Origin: Acinetobacter populi
Lineage (GTDB): Bacteria > Pseudomonadota > Gammaproteobacteria > Pseudomonadales > Moraxellaceae
Length of the DNA stretch: 64,000 bases
Direction of reading: 5' to 3'
Assembly (NCBI RefSeq): GCF_002174125.1
Contig: NZ_NEXX01000002.1
Coordinates: forward strand, 124,001 to 188,000
Shown here one piece after another: positions 45,499 through 55,664 of this stretch; position 1 is the first letter of the stretch; each line of letters opens with the position of its first letter. A program made the translations under genes and the position numbers. The notes beneath the pieces are model-generated. The model saw only the letters and a program-made list of their open reading frames with translations, was not told the origin of the DNA and made no database searches.

Positions 45499-45936
45499 TT
45501 ATTTCAGGGATTTGGCAAATTTCGCCATCCCCGTACTAATGGCAAATTTAAGCTGTGACAACACAATTGCACTTACAAATGGTAGTTTAGCATCAAATTC
45601 AATATCATACGTCACTAGTGTTGTATTCTCAGTCAATGCTTTAAAAGTTATATATCCGACATGATGCTTAACCAGCGGGTTATCAATGATTTTATATTCG
45701 ATAGACTGATTTTCTTCCAGACGGGTAATTTGTTCCTGAAGTGGCTTAATCCTGCCAAAGCCCAGTTTACGCACAGAACCCACGCCATCTGGACGTTGTG
45801 GATCGGCAGCATCCTTGACTCGAACCACTTGAACCGGCCAGAACATTTTATTATAAGTGGCATGTTTGGCAAATAATTCAAATACTTGATCAATAGGTCG
45901 ATTGAATTTTTGTTGCATGGTGATCTTTTTATTCAT
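45499..45936 (-). CDS. SRPBCC-fold protein (polyketide cyclase/START-like)
   Basis: 145 residues. FNRPIDQVFELFAKHATYNKMFWPVQVVR is the conserved start of SRPBCC proteins and GVGSVRKLGFGRIKPLQEQITRLEE and SIEYKIIDNPLVKHHVGYITF follow the pattern. These small domains bind hydrophobic ligands. No specific function can be assigned. The tadA gene is 8 bases upstream, so it is in the ung-tadA-cmk run. Confidence 0.8.
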   Translation of the reverse strand: MNKKITMQQKFNRPIDQVFELFAKHATYNKMFWPVQVVRVKDAADPQRPDGVGSVRKLGFGRIKPLQEQITRLEENQSIEYKIIDNPLVKHHVGYITFKALTENTTLVTYDIEFDAKLPFVSAIVLSQLKFAISTGMAKFAKSLK

Positions 45937-45944
45937 GATTTATC

Positions 45945-46478
45945 TCAAATCTGACTATTTGGATTGTCAAGTTTAGCAGACTTTGCTTGTGCTCGTCGAT
46001 TTTTAAAAAACTGTTTTAACATTGCCCCGCTTTCCTGTGCCAGACAACCACCCTGATAGGCAAAATAATGATTATAAAACCCTTGTTGCAACAGCTGTCT
46101 GGCACTGACCAATGATCCGGCCCGAGGCTCAAATGCAGCAAAAACAACCCGGGAAATCCGGGCATGTATTAACGCCCCAACACATTGAGTACAGGGTTCC
46201 AGTGTGACATATAAAGTAGAATCTTCAGGCAAGCGATAATTATTGATATTTTTACATGCGTCACGAATCGCTTGAACTTCGGCATGTGCCGTGGGGTCGG
46301 ATAGCAGGATTGGGCAATTATAGCCACGACCAATAATTTGACCGTCATGTACAATTACCGCACCCACTGGCACCTCATGATGCGTCAAGGCCAAAGCCGC
46401 TTGCGCTAGAGCCTGATGCATCCAGTCCATATCTTCTGGAGAGAAATCGCTAAAATCCTCTATAACGCTCTCTGACAT
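45945..46478 (-). CDS. tadA: tRNA adenosine(34) deaminase
   Basis: 177 residues. The zinc-binding histidine and catalytic glutamate are in DPTAHAEVQAIRDAC and the two zinc cysteines in EPCTQCVGAL, an intact deaminase set. TadA turns A34 of tRNA-Arg(ACG) into inosine. The start ATG overlaps the stop of the upstream gene as TAATG, so translation is coupled. The C-terminal tail (KNRRAQAKSAK) is basic as in the family. Confidence 0.95.
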   Translation of the reverse strand: MSESVIEDFSDFSPEDMDWMHQALAQAALALTHHEVPVGAVIVHDGQIIGRGYNCPILLSDPTAHAEVQAIRDACKNINNYRLPEDSTLYVTLEPCTQCVGALIHARISRVVFAAFEPRAGSLVSARQLLQQGFYNHYFAYQGGCLAQESGAMLKQFFKNRRAQAKSAKLDNPNSQI

Positions 46479-47599
46479 TAATGTTGCAAAACACCATATT
46501 GACGTAGCAATGCATTCCAGCTATCGACCTTATCACTTACAGGGGCATGCTCACCAAATAAATCCTGCAAATTTTTCACAGTTTTTACCTGCCAGTCTGG
46601 CTGTAAATCTTTATCAACCAAACGGGCACGCACACCCTCAATAAAATCTGCATGCTGGATTTTCCATGCCGAAATATCTTCTTCCAGTGCAAACACATCA
46701 TCCCATGAGCGATGTTGTCTTGCCCATTGCCACAATAACCATGTTAATCCGGCAGTCGTTGGCGAACCATTGGTCAGGTTTTCACTGGCCTGACGTAACC
46801 AGTCACTTCTGGCACTGGCCAAACCACAAATGGCCTGATAATCCTGCACAAAATCCTGTCCACGACAAACACTATGAATGACATCTAGAGAATTTTGCAA
46901 AGGACCCGCAGCAAGCGGACGATGCAGGCTATTTAGCGTATCGTCAATGGCGCGAAAATCCCCTGCCGGATAATCCTGCCAGTGAATATTGCTTAAACGA
47001 TTAAGCACTACATCACGACCTTGCTCACAAATATGCGTCGCCCAGCCAATTCCATAAGCACCTGCCGCCGTCATAATTGATCCGGTTAAACCGATAAATA
47101 ATCCAATGGGCCCACGATCGGCCAGAAAACGTGTGGCACCAACATCTGGATATAAACCAATATTAATTTCCGGCATTGCCAGACGGGAATGCGGCGTGAC
47201 CAGCCTGAAAGGTGCAGCCATAAATAAGCCCAGACCACCACCCATTACATAGCCCTCACCCCAAACCACCACTGGCTTGGCATAATGATGCAATAAGCGA
47301 TCCAGCGCATATTCATGCTTAAAAAATTGTTTGGCCTGTTCAACTTCATCATTAATGACTAACTGCCGTAATTTTCGGACATCCCCGCCCGCACAAAAAG
47401 CTTTTGGTGTAGTTGAGTCAAACCAGATGGCTTTGACATTATTATTTTGATGCAAATATTCAAAGATGGAATATAAGGCCACCACAATCTGCTCATCCAG
47501 CGCATGCAATGACTTTGGGCGATTAAGTCGGACCGCCCACCAGCCATTTTTGACTTCTTCCACCATAACATCGGGATGGGAAATATAATCTGTATTCAT
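46478..47599 (-). CDS. Enoyl-CoA hydratase/isomerase family, 3-hydroxyisobutyryl-CoA hydrolase-like
   Basis: 373 residues. WAVRLNRPKSLHALDEQIV, AFCAGGDVRKLRQ, YVMGGGLGLFMAAPFRLVT and LAMPEINIGLYPDVGATRFL follow the HIBCH pattern, with the conserved catalytic Glu in the EINIGLYPD segment. The ~370-residue length also fits HIBCH rather than plain crotonase (~260). HIBCH works in valine breakdown. The gene is not near other valine genes; it sits between ung and tadA. Substrate is not proven. Confidence 0.83.
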   Translation of the reverse strand: MNTDYISHPDVMVEEVKNGWWAVRLNRPKSLHALDEQIVVALYSIFEYLHQNNNVKAIWFDSTTPKAFCAGGDVRKLRQLVINDEVEQAKQFFKHEYALDRLLHHYAKPVVVWGEGYVMGGGLGLFMAAPFRLVTPHSRLAMPEINIGLYPDVGATRFLADRGPIGLFIGLTGSIMTAAGAYGIGWATHICEQGRDVVLNRLSNIHWQDYPAGDFRAIDDTLNSLHRPLAAGPLQNSLDVIHSVCRGQDFVQDYQAICGLASARSDWLRQASENLTNGSPTTAGLTWLLWQWARQHRSWDDVFALEEDISAWKIQHADFIEGVRARLVDKDLQPDWQVKTVKNLQDLFGEHAPVSDKVDSWNALLRQYGVLQH

Positions 47600-47605
47600 C
47601 GTTAT

Positions 47606-48316
47606 TTATGCGTCCAATTGCCAATTAATCGGTTCGATGCCATGCTGTATAAGATATTGATTGGTTTTAGAAAACACTTTACATCCAAAAAAACCACCAC
47701 GATTTGCAGACAGTGGTGATGGATGTGCCGCCTTTAAAACCAGATGCTTACGGGTATCGATACGCTGTCCTTTACGTTGCGCATACGCTCCCCACAATAT
47801 AAATACAACAGATTGACGCTGTTCATTAATCACATCAATTACTGCATCGGTAAATTCTTCCCAACCTTGTTTTTGGTGTGATGTTGGCTGCGCCTGCTCT
47901 ACAGTCAGCACACTGTTTAACAATAACACACCTTGTTTTGCCCAGGCTGACAAATCCCCATGCTGTGGGGGTTGAATACCCAGATCAGTTTTTAATTCAT
48001 GATAAATATTACGTAAAGATGGCGGTAATGCAATGCCTTTATTCACAGAAAAGCTTAGTCCATTGGCCTGTCCCACCCCATGATAGGGATCTTGTCCAAG
48101 AATAACAGCCTTAACCTTATCTAGGGGGGTATCATTTAATGCTCGGAAAATTTGTGAATTAGGCGGATAAACAACTTTTTGCTGTCTTTTTGTATTGGCC
48201 AGAAACTCCCGCAAATTCGCCATCCGATCACTCAGCAGTACGGGTGCCAGTGCCGTTTTCCAGCTTTCATCCAGTTTTACACGTGCTAATTGTTCTATTG
48301 CTGCCTGATCCTGCAT
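47606..48316 (-). CDS. ung: Uracil-DNA glycosylase
   Basis: 236 residues. The catalytic motif [18 protein letters not shown] includes the general-base Asp; [14 protein letters not shown] is the minor-groove loop and LLNSVLTVE is the substrate-binding asparagine region. It removes uracil from DNA. It lies 6 bases upstream of the hydratase gene. Confidence 0.97.
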   Translation of the reverse strand: MQDQAAIEQLARVKLDESWKTALAPVLLSDRMANLREFLANTKRQQKVVYPPNSQIFRALNDTPLDKVKAVILGQDPYHGVGQANGLSFSVNKGIALPPSLRNIYHELKTDLGIQPPQHGDLSAWAKQGVLLLNSVLTVEQAQPTSHQKQGWEEFTDAVIDVINEQRQSVVFILWGAYAQRKGQRIDTRKHLVLKAAHPSPLSANRGGFFGCKVFSKTNQYLIQHGIEPINWQLDA

Positions 48317-48340
48317 CCGCTGAAATCTACCCTGATCTTC

Positions 48341-48937
48341 TTAAAGTTTAACTTGCAATTCTACCATAGGATTTTCAAAAATCTGGCCATTCTTTAACCG
48401 ATCGTATAAATCCACAGAACTCCATTCTGCCTGAACTTGCTCGGAAAATTCAATTTGATCTAATGACAATATGCCCATTTGCGGATTTTCAATATCTTCC
48501 AAAAAGCATTGCGCATAACCCGTATCCGTTTCATGGACAATCACTGAATTGATCTTGACATCTCCTTCGCCATTTTGCGTCTGCGTATGTTTTAACACTT
48601 CAGAAGCCAAGAAAAAGAAAATTCGTGAAAATTGTTCTGCCGAAGGCGACACAGGTAAAGAAATCCAGCGTGCGCTAAATGTTTTACATGCCTCTATATA
48701 ACTAGCATCATCTTTATTCCAGAAAGTAATGGCATGATCAAAACTGTCGATCAAATCCTTAATCACACCTTTTAAAAGTCCAAAATCATAGACCATCTGA
48801 CCATGATCCAGTCGATGAGCTTCAAGCAAGATTTCCACTTTATAACTATGCCCGTGAATCGAGCGTTTACATCGATCCGAGGTACAGTTACGCACGATGT
48901 GCGCATTTTCAAATTTAAATAATTTTCGAATAATCAT
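48341..48937 (-). CDS. queD: 6-carboxy-tetrahydropterin synthase/6-pyruvoyl-tetrahydropterin synthase family
   Basis: 198 residues, longer than E. coli QueD (~120). Zinc histidines are in FKFENAHIVRN and SIHGHSYKVEILL, and the catalytic Cys/His region is present (CTSDRCKRSIHGH, DHAITFW). The extra length is in two insertions. The family makes CPH4 for queuosine or related pterins. The exact reaction cannot be decided. It lies 24 bases upstream of ung on the same strand. Confidence 0.82.
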   Translation of the reverse strand: MIIRKLFKFENAHIVRNCTSDRCKRSIHGHSYKVEILLEAHRLDHGQMVYDFGLLKGVIKDLIDSFDHAITFWNKDDASYIEACKTFSARWISLPVSPSAEQFSRIFFFLASEVLKHTQTQNGEGDVKINSVIVHETDTGYAQCFLEDIENPQMGILSLDQIEFSEQVQAEWSSVDLYDRLKNGQIFENPMVELQVKL

Positions 48938-49044
48938 AATTGCATCTAAATATACCTAGTATTCGACTCAAGTATAAAACAAGAATCACCAATGTGAAAA
49001 ATCTTTATGTGATCTTGAAAAAAATTCAACATAACTGCCCAGAC

Positions 49045-49078
49045 AAAAAAATAAGGCGCAAGTTGCACCTTATTTTTT
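49045..49078. terminator. Terminator after sthA
   Basis: AAAAAATAAGG(C)GCA pairs with TGC(A)CCTTATTTTTT around AGT, with one mismatch. On both strands it has an A/T tail. It lies 13 bases after the sthA stop and probably also insulates the queD-like gene. Confidence 0.8.
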
Positions 49079-49090
49079 GCACAGACAATT

Positions 49091-50509
49091 TTAAAATAGA
49101 CGATTCATACCATTTAATGCTGCCACACGATACGCTTCTGCCATGGTCGGATAGTTAAACGTGGTTTCTGCAAAGTATTTTAAGGAATTGTTCGGGTTTT
49201 GCATCACGGCCTGCCCAATATGGATAATTTCCGAAGCATTATTACCAAAGCAATGAATCCCTAAGATTTCCAAAGTCTCGCGATGGAAAAGAATTTTCAG
49301 CATACCCACGGTATCACCAGTGATCTGCGCACGTGCCAAATGACGGAAGAACGATTGACCAACCTCATAAGGAATTTTTTCTTCAGTCAGCTGCTGTTCG
49401 GTTTTACCAACTGAAGAAATCTCCGGAATGGTATAAATCCCGGTTGGAATATCGGTGACAGGTTTAACATTTTCCTCACCGACCATATTGGCCCCGGCAC
49501 AACGCCCCTGATCATACGCAGCCGAAGCAAGCGATGGCCAGCCAATTACATCACCCGCAGCATAAATTGTTTCAACGTCAGTCTGATAACGCTCATTGAC
49601 TGCAAGTTGACCACGACTGTTTGGCTTCAACCCGACATTCTCAAGTCCCAAACCATCGGTATTACCAGAACGGCCATTACACCAAAGGATTGCATCTGCC
49701 TTGATTTTCTTACCACTGAGCAAATGCAATACCACATGATCATCAAAAGTTTCCAGATGATCAATTTGTTCATTATGACGGATCAATACACCCAGTTCAC
49801 GTAAATAATAGGATAAAGCATCGGCAATCTCATCATCCAGATAGCTGAGCAATTTGGCTTGGGTATTAATCAAATCAACTTTATTGGATAGGCCAGTAAA
49901 GATAGAAGCATATTCACAACCAATTACACCAGCACCATAAATGATAATTTTTTGAATCGAATAATCCAGATCCAGAATTTTATCCGAATCAAATACACGC
50001 GGATGATTAAAATCCAGACCTGCCGGACGATATGGACGACTACCTGTAGCAATCACAATTTGCGTACAAATCAAGGTTTCCTTAATACCTTCCTGAGTAA
50101 ACACAAAGATTGTGTTTTTATCCTGAATATAGGCACGACCATGATAAATATCAATTTTATTACGATCATAAAAACGGCTATGCGTTTCAACCTGTTGCTG
50201 AATGACTTTATGTGCATTACCAAGAATCTGCTTCATGGTAAATTGCTTCCATTCTCCTACTTTTCGGAATAACGGATCGCGTTGATAATGTATGATACTA
50301 GAGACTGTCTGACGCAATGCTTTACTGGGAATCGTACCCACATGCGTACAGTTTCCACCTAGTTGCTCACGAATATCAACAATCGCTACACGTTTGCCAG
50401 CTTTTGACAGCTTCATTGCTGCGCCTTCCCCGGCAGGCCCTGATCCTAAAACCACTGCATCATATTTTGCAAAGTTGATGCTGGCCACTTCTTGTTTACG
50501 TGCAGGCAT
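49091..50509 (-). CDS. sthA: Soluble pyridine nucleotide transhydrogenase
   Basis: 472 residues from an ATG with an AAGGAG ribosome site 8 bases upstream. FAD motif [30 protein letters not shown] (single Cys, as in SthA and unlike disulfide reductases) and the second nucleotide fold [16 protein letters not shown] are typical. [16 protein letters not shown] is the C-terminal dimer domain. SthA balances NADH and NADPH pools. It stands alone with its own terminator. Next gene lipA is divergent. Confidence 0.94.
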   Translation of the reverse strand: MPARKQEVASINFAKYDAVVLGSGPAGEGAAMKLSKAGKRVAIVDIREQLGGNCTHVGTIPSKALRQTVSSIIHYQRDPLFRKVGEWKQFTMKQILGNAHKVIQQQVETHSRFYDRNKIDIYHGRAYIQDKNTIFVFTQEGIKETLICTQIVIATGSRPYRPAGLDFNHPRVFDSDKILDLDYSIQKIIIYGAGVIGCEYASIFTGLSNKVDLINTQAKLLSYLDDEIADALSYYLRELGVLIRHNEQIDHLETFDDHVVLHLLSGKKIKADAILWCNGRSGNTDGLGLENVGLKPNSRGQLAVNERYQTDVETIYAAGDVIGWPSLASAAYDQGRCAGANMVGEENVKPVTDIPTGIYTIPEISSVGKTEQQLTEEKIPYEVGQSFFRHLARAQITGDTVGMLKILFHRETLEILGIHCFGNNASEIIHIGQAVMQNPNNSLKYFAETTFNYPTMAEAYRVAALNGMNRLF

Positions 50510-50725
50510 TCGGCGCTCCTTCTTTAGCATGTGCATTACTTTCTTTAACTTATTGATAATAATATTATGCCTGACTTTATGTTAAAACGGGTCAATGAAC
50601 TGTTATACTTTTCGTGATAACCACATTTCGAAAATGAATAATCAAGCCAAAGTATTCATTTTTAATTTACGATATAATGTTTTGCCAAATGTTTCATGCA
50701 AACATATCGCTAGGATGGAAAATTT

Positions 50726-51742
50726 ATGTCTGTAGTAAACCGTAAACCTGAACAGGGTATTAAACTTCGTGGCGCAGAAAAAGTTGCTAGGATACCTGTA
50801 AAAGTTGTCCCTACGGTTGAAACGCCTCGTAAACCAGACTGGATTCGGGTCAAAATGACAGCACCCGATGAAGTTCAACGCATAAAAACTACCCTTCGGG
50901 CACAAAAATTACATACTGTATGTGAAGAAGCCGCCTGCCCCAACTTACCAGAATGTTTTGGTGGTGGTACTGCAACCTTTATGATCATGGGTGATATCTG
51001 TACCCGTCGTTGTCCATTTTGTGATGTTGCACATGGCCGTCCCAATGCACTTGATCCAGATGAACCGCGTCATATGGCAGAAACAATTGCCAATCTGGGC
51101 TTAAAATATGCAGTTATCACATCGGTAGACCGCGATGACCTATTAGATGGCGGTGCTCAGCATTTTGTTGATTGTATTGTTGAAGCACGCAAATTAAGTC
51201 CTAAAACTTTACTGGAAATTCTGGTTCCCGATTTCCGTGGGCGTATGGATATTGCATTACGCATCATGACCGAATGTCCACCGGATGTCTTTAATCATAA
51301 TATCGAAACTGTGCCACGCCTCTATAAAGCAATGCGTCCGGGTTCGGATTATCAACATTCTTTAACTTTATTAAAAATGTTTAAAGAATATTGCCCAGAT
51401 ATTCCAACCAAATGTGGCCTGATGGTGGGTATAGGCGAAATAGAAGAAGAAGTGATTTCTTTACTGGACGACTTAAAAGCCCACGATGTTGACTATGTCA
51501 CGATCGGTCAGTATTTACAGCCATCAAAACAACACGCACCAATTGATCGCTTTGTTACACCGGAAGAATTTGAACGTTACGCAGAGCATGGTCGCAAACT
51601 GGGCTTTAGAAATATCTGGTCTGCGCCAATGGTTCGTTCTAGCTACTTTGCCGATCGCCAGTATTATGGTGAACCTGTACCGGGTGTACGTCGCAAAATT
51701 GCACCTGAAAAGAAAATTTCCATTCTTGCTGTTGAAGCTTAA
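50726..51742 (+). CDS. lipA: Lipoyl synthase
   Basis: 338 residues. The N-terminal cluster [12 protein letters not shown] (CX4CX5C) and the radical-SAM cluster CTRRCPFC (CX3CX2C) are both intact, and the C-terminal [11 protein letters not shown] has the serine that ligates the auxiliary cluster. LipA inserts sulfur into octanoyl domains. The ATG has an AGGATGG ribosome site. No lipB lies nearby. The gene is divergent to sthA. Confidence 0.97.
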   Translation: MSVVNRKPEQGIKLRGAEKVARIPVKVVPTVETPRKPDWIRVKMTAPDEVQRIKTTLRAQKLHTVCEEAACPNLPECFGGGTATFMIMGDICTRRCPFCDVAHGRPNALDPDEPRHMAETIANLGLKYAVITSVDRDDLLDGGAQHFVDCIVEARKLSPKTLLEILVPDFRGRMDIALRIMTECPPDVFNHNIETVPRLYKAMRPGSDYQHSLTLLKMFKEYCPDIPTKCGLMVGIGEIEEEVISLLDDLKAHDVDYVTIGQYLQPSKQHAPIDRFVTPEEFERYAEHGRKLGFRNIWSAPMVRSSYFADRQYYGEPVPGVRRKIAPEKKISILAVEA

Positions 51743-51775
51743 ATTGCGAACTTCTTAAAATCTCACATTCATATT

Positions 51776-51800
51776 AAAGGCACAATTTGTGCCTTTTTTA
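51776..51800 (+). terminator. Terminator of lipA
   Basis: AAAGGCACAAA-type stem pairs AAAGGCACAA with TTGTGCCTTT and is followed by TTT. It lies ~33 bases after the lipA stop. Confidence 0.85.
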
Positions 51801-51922
51801 ATTATTCATTCAGTCATAAATTCCTTTTCTAAAATATCAAATGTAAACCTTTAATAAAAATCTTTTCATATCCAAACTTTTATGCCAGATTAAGAACCAA
51901 TAGATCAGGAAGACTTACACAG

Positions 51923-52354
51923 ATGAAATTATTTTTAGATTGTGAATTTAATGGTTTTGGTGGCGAACTTATTTCTTTGGCACTGGTTGATGAGCAAGGG
52001 CAATTTTTTTATGAAGTACTTCCTTGTGCAACACCAAAGGATTGGGTCTCCCAACACGTTTTGCCAAAACTTAACAAAGCCCCAATCGCAAAGCAGGATT
52101 TTCAAAAAAAATTAGGTCAGTTTTTAAATCAATATACTCACTTGCATATTATTGCAGACTGGCCGGAAGATTTATCGCTATTTAGCCGTGCCTTAATTTT
52201 ATCTGCCGGAAAATGTATGGTCACCCCACCCTTAATCATGGAGCTTTGGCTGCAACAAGATCAGGTCGCGATTTTTTCTGAGACACCGCATTATGCACTT
52301 TCCGATGCTCAGGCATTGGCAAAAGCCTATTTGAGTAATCAGGCAGAAAATTAA
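51923..52354 (+). CDS. DEDDh 3'-5' exonuclease-like protein
   Basis: 143 residues. LFLDCEFNGFGGELISLALVD gives the DxE motif I, ADWPEDLSLFSRAL contributes the second Asp, and HYALSDAQALAKAY contains HxxxxD, the DEDDh end. This compact form matches Rv2179c-like exoribonucleases (DUF5051). The substrate is unknown. The gene has an AGGAAG ribosome site, and it converges on the membrane gene of the TelA operon with an 10-base gap. Confidence 0.75.
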   Translation: MKLFLDCEFNGFGGELISLALVDEQGQFFYEVLPCATPKDWVSQHVLPKLNKAPIAKQDFQKKLGQFLNQYTHLHIIADWPEDLSLFSRALILSAGKCMVTPPLIMELWLQQDQVAIFSETPHYALSDAQALAKAYLSNQAEN

Positions 52355-52364
52355 GATATATCAC

Positions 52365-53303
52365 TTATTCAGGAGTTTTAAGCAATTGTTGATCTATGCG
52401 ATGAATACGCTGATTAAACTGCCGATTTAAGATATAAAACAACAGTGCCAACACCGCAAAGCTAACTAAAAAAGTGCTTAATATAATCTGGGAATAATGT
52501 GTCAACTTATTGGCCTGATTAACTTTAGCTTGTATGCTTTGCGCCAGCGGCGTTATGGGTTTTCCATAGAGCTGCTGTTGGATTATCCAAAGCTGCTCAG
52601 GTTTAAAACCATATTGCTCAAAGTTCTGATGACGATTTTCTTCCTGTATCAGTCTGGTGCTGTATGCAATAGCGACATTTTTATCAATCGGGCGATGTAA
52701 CAAAGCCGTTTGTACCAGTAAATAATCCTGTACAGGTTCGGATAATTGACTGGCCTGAATATAACGATAAATCCGGCTTTGCTGAATATTATTATCATAT
52801 TCAACCACTTCCTGATATAACGCAGCTTGACGATCTTTAGGAATGATTTCTGCTTGTATCCATGATAACCCCATCCAGATCAATATAAAGCTAATCAACC
52901 ATGCCAGAATGTGTTTAACAAAACCCTTAATTTTTTGTCTCAGCCAATTGATTTTCTTGTCATAATGAACGAATAAACTTGCGCCAATCAGCGCACAACT
53001 AAATTTAAGCCCAAGCCATAATACCCAAGACAATAAATTGCCAAAAACGTCTGGGTTATCCCCAATACGACGTTGCACGTCATAAGCAGTCACAGGCACG
53101 TGTAACTGTTGAATGGTGGGTGAAATATCATAAAAAGAATAGATCAATTGCTGATTAAAAAATAATGCCACCAGACTCATGGTCACAATGGTTACAGACA
53201 ACACCATATACGTCCGCATACGGTTTCTACGGCTTTTTAATTGTGATAGACCCGATAGCAGTTCGGTCTGATTCACTGCTGCAACATTCTGTACATTCTT
53301 CAT
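52365..53303 (-). CDS. Multi-pass membrane protein of the TelA operon, unknown
   Basis: 312 residues from an ATG with a TTGGAAG ribosome site; an upstream TTG is less likely. Transmembrane segments are predicted near residues 32-50 (MVLSVTIVTMSLVALFF), 90-115 (LLSWVLWLGLKFSCALIGASLFV), 130-150 (ILAWLISFILIWMGLSWI) and 280-300 (ILSTFLVSFAVLALLFYIL). Between are a soluble region with ALYQEVVEYDNNIQQSRIYRYI. No family is recognised. It is the third gene of an operon after the TelA-like and TelA genes, with a 25-base spacing. Confidence 0.75.
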   Translation of the reverse strand: MKNVQNVAAVNQTELLSGLSQLKSRRNRMRTYMVLSVTIVTMSLVALFFNQQLIYSFYDISPTIQQLHVPVTAYDVQRRIGDNPDVFGNLLSWVLWLGLKFSCALIGASLFVHYDKKINWLRQKIKGFVKHILAWLISFILIWMGLSWIQAEIIPKDRQAALYQEVVEYDNNIQQSRIYRYIQASQLSEPVQDYLLVQTALLHRPIDKNVAIAYSTRLIQEENRHQNFEQYGFKPEQLWIIQQQLYGKPITPLAQSIQAKVNQANKLTHYSQIILSTFLVSFAVLALLFYILNRQFNQRIHRIDQQLLKTPE

Positions 53304-53340
53304 CAATGCTTCCAACCATTCTGCAACAAATACAGCTGCC

Positions 53341-54480
53341 TTAATTTAATCGCTGTTGTGTATTTTGCGATGAATCAATGACCAACGTATTCAGATTACT
53401 CTGTAGCGTTTTTAACTTTTGTGTTGCCTGTTCACGCTGTGCCATGCCGTCTTTCTGAATTTGAATCACATCATTAACCGTTTTAATCAGAGTATTCTGA
53501 ACATGCTCAAGTGTTTCTACATCGATCACCGAACGTTGGTTGGCTTTTGCGGTATTCACCGAATTACTGTGTAACAGTTCGGCATTGCGACGTAACAATT
53601 CATTGGTGGCATCATCAATGGTATTGGCAAGTTCTACACTGTTTTTTTGTTCATTTAACGATAATGCCAGACTAATCTGATTTTTCCATGCCGGTAAAGT
53701 AATGTTCTTAATCGCATAAAACTTATCAACCAGCATCAGGTTATTGGACTGGATAATCCGAATCATTGGCAGGGTTTGTAATGCCGATTGTTGCAGCATT
53801 TGTAAATCATGCACCCGCTTTTCCAGATTATTGGCAGCATGATTAAGATCATAAACCTGCTGGACCGTTGTCTGATCCTGTTCCTGTGCAGTTAATGCCG
53901 AAATCTGCTGAGCAATTTGTTGTTGCTTTAGTTGCCCGGCTGCTACATAAATACCCAGTGTATGATGCTCTTCCTGAACGGCCTCATACATTTTATCCAG
54001 CATTTCTACCCGTTGTTTTAAACCGGATTGAGAAGTTTCAATTTCCTTGACCAGTGTATCAATCTGTTCTTTGGTGGTATTAAATTGCAACTGAAAATTT
54101 TGTTTGGCATTTTTAAACTTGGAAAAAATCGCGCCTAAAATACCGGTTTTACGATTTTCAGCCAATAAATTATTACTATTTAGTTGCTGTGCAACAGTCA
54201 CCACCTGATTAAGTTTCTGTCCAGTTTCATCCAGATCTTTATTTTGCACCAAGCTTAATAAATCATCGGTATAAGCAGATGTTTTTCCCGCAATATTTTT
54301 ACCATATTCTGCCACAGTATTCGGATTGATTTCTGCCAGTTCTTTACTCGCTTCCACCACTTGTGAAAAATCATCAGCCTGCAAACCGAGATGTTTTAAA
54401 TCCAGTTGCTCAAATTGAGATGATGTTAATGTTTGATCCGTTGCCACAATTACTTGTGTTTTTTGTGCGTCATTTGTCAT
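53341..54480 (-). CDS. telA: TelA-family toxic anion resistance protein
   Basis: 379 residues, matching the family length. The sequence is mostly helical with coiled-coil character. KTGILGAIFSKFKNAKQNFQLQF, IETSQSGLKQRVEMLDKMYEAVQEEHHTLGIYVAAGQL and DKFYAIKNITLPAWKNQ are family motifs. TelA-type proteins are linked with tellurite and other toxic-anion or cell-wall-active-agent resistance; the biochemical role is not settled. Its operon partners are a shorter TelA-like gene upstream and a membrane gene downstream. Confidence 0.85.
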   Translation of the reverse strand: MTNDAQKTQVIVATDQTLTSSQFEQLDLKHLGLQADDFSQVVEASKELAEINPNTVAEYGKNIAGKTSAYTDDLLSLVQNKDLDETGQKLNQVVTVAQQLNSNNLLAENRKTGILGAIFSKFKNAKQNFQLQFNTTKEQIDTLVKEIETSQSGLKQRVEMLDKMYEAVQEEHHTLGIYVAAGQLKQQQIAQQISALTAQEQDQTTVQQVYDLNHAANNLEKRVHDLQMLQQSALQTLPMIRIIQSNNLMLVDKFYAIKNITLPAWKNQISLALSLNEQKNSVELANTIDDATNELLRRNAELLHSNSVNTAKANQRSVIDVETLEHVQNTLIKTVNDVIQIQKDGMAQREQATQKLKTLQSNLNTLVIDSSQNTQQRLN

Positions 54481-54505
54481 TTATTTCTCTCTTTATTACC
54501 TATAA

Positions 54506-55330
54506 TCATTTACTTGGTGCAGTTTTTACTGCATGGTCTAAAGTCTGAATTAATCGCTCTCTTGCAGCATTGAGTTGCTGAAGTTCCTGTGGATTTTGTA
54601 CAGTTTGTAACTGCAATACATGTTGTTGCCACGCAGGAATCAAAATATTTTTGGCCTCATTAAAGCGATCCAGAATGGTCATCGCCGTATTACGGCTTAA
54701 GTTCTGCTGTAACATTGCCATATCTGTCGCACTTTGCGAAGTCATTAAGGTATTAATTTTTTTATGCAGACGGTCCTTAAACGGATCCAGTGACATTTTG
54801 TTATCGGCAAAGGCATGACATTCCTGTACAAACTGCTCGGCTGCAACCACATAATGCGCCATATCGACACGCAATTGCTCGAGTTGCTGCATTTGCTTTT
54901 GCGATTGATAAATTTCCGTCGCCACCTGATGGCTCAGTCGGGTTGCCACCTCGACCAACTGATTAAGATCATTTAAAAAATTAACCGAACCAGCTTGTTG
55001 TTCAAGATCAATACCAAACCAGCGCTGGATAAAGTTGTATTTTTTTTGCCCGAAATATTTTTTTGACTGATTCAGTTGATTAATCAACTGTCTGATCACC
55101 TGACTTAACTGCTGCGAACTTTGTATAGATTGAGATAACAATAATTGGTTCTGTTCTTGCACAATATGGTCGGCATAATGCGTCAACAAAGTTGGATTGC
55201 GCATAAAAGGAACCAGTACATTACGCTTAATTTTCAATAACATCTCTTGGTCTAAATTGATGTCATGTAAAGCAATAAAGTTTTGGGAATATTGTGTCAT
55301 CTGCGCTTCAAACGATCCTGAGTCAGCCAA
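54506..55330 (-). CDS. TelA-like helical protein, likely diverged paralogue
   Basis: About 264-274 residues, start uncertain (TTG at 55330 or ATG at 55300, neither with a clear ribosome site). It is nearly all helix with Gln-rich coiled stretches. The segment DRFNEAKNILIPAW (about residues 219-232) matches DKFYAIKNITLPAW in the neighbouring TelA, and DMAHYVVAAEQFVQ matches the TelA IYVAAGQL region. It lacks the other parts of TelA's N-terminus. Operon of three genes with 25-base gaps. Function unknown; possibly a partner of TelA. Confidence 0.7.
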   Translation of the reverse strand: MADSGSFEAQMTQYSQNFIALHDINLDQEMLLKIKRNVLVPFMRNPTLLTHYADHIVQEQNQLLLSQSIQSSQQLSQVIRQLINQLNQSKKYFGQKKYNFIQRWFGIDLEQQAGSVNFLNDLNQLVEVATRLSHQVATEIYQSQKQMQQLEQLRVDMAHYVVAAEQFVQECHAFADNKMSLDPFKDRLHKKINTLMTSQSATDMAMLQQNLSRNTAMTILDRFNEAKNILIPAWQQHVLQLQTVQNPQELQQLNAARERLIQTLDHAVKTAPSK

Positions 55331-55664
55331 TGAATTAAGTTTAATCTTTATATATGAATTTAAACTGAAATTTCAAAGTTGTATGCTGTAGTTTTGCAAT
55401 TATTTATGTTTTCTAAAACTTATCTTTGACAGCAAAGGAATGGTGATTATTCAGCAATAAACTTCTGAACATTCATAATCAAAACGATCTATCGCATGAT
55501 CCAAGAGTATTCTCATGAAAATTAAAATATATTAAAAGGCAACATGATCTATATCAAAATCTTAAAACTTCATCATGATATATCCTTGCACATCACCGCA
55601 AAATTGTAATTTTCTGCTAAACTTCGCCATCTGTAATACAACTGAATTTTAGCGAGCGTTCTGC
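55331..55664. other. Divergent intergenic region between TelA operon and metH
   Basis: 334 AT-rich bases with promoters for both genes expected. I looked for a cobalamin riboswitch ahead of metH and found no B12-box-like element. No small gene or repeat is evident. Confidence 0.5.

Noticed and set aside
55331..55664. Cobalamin riboswitch ahead of metH
   Set aside because: No B12-box-like segment or recognisable conserved core in the gap.
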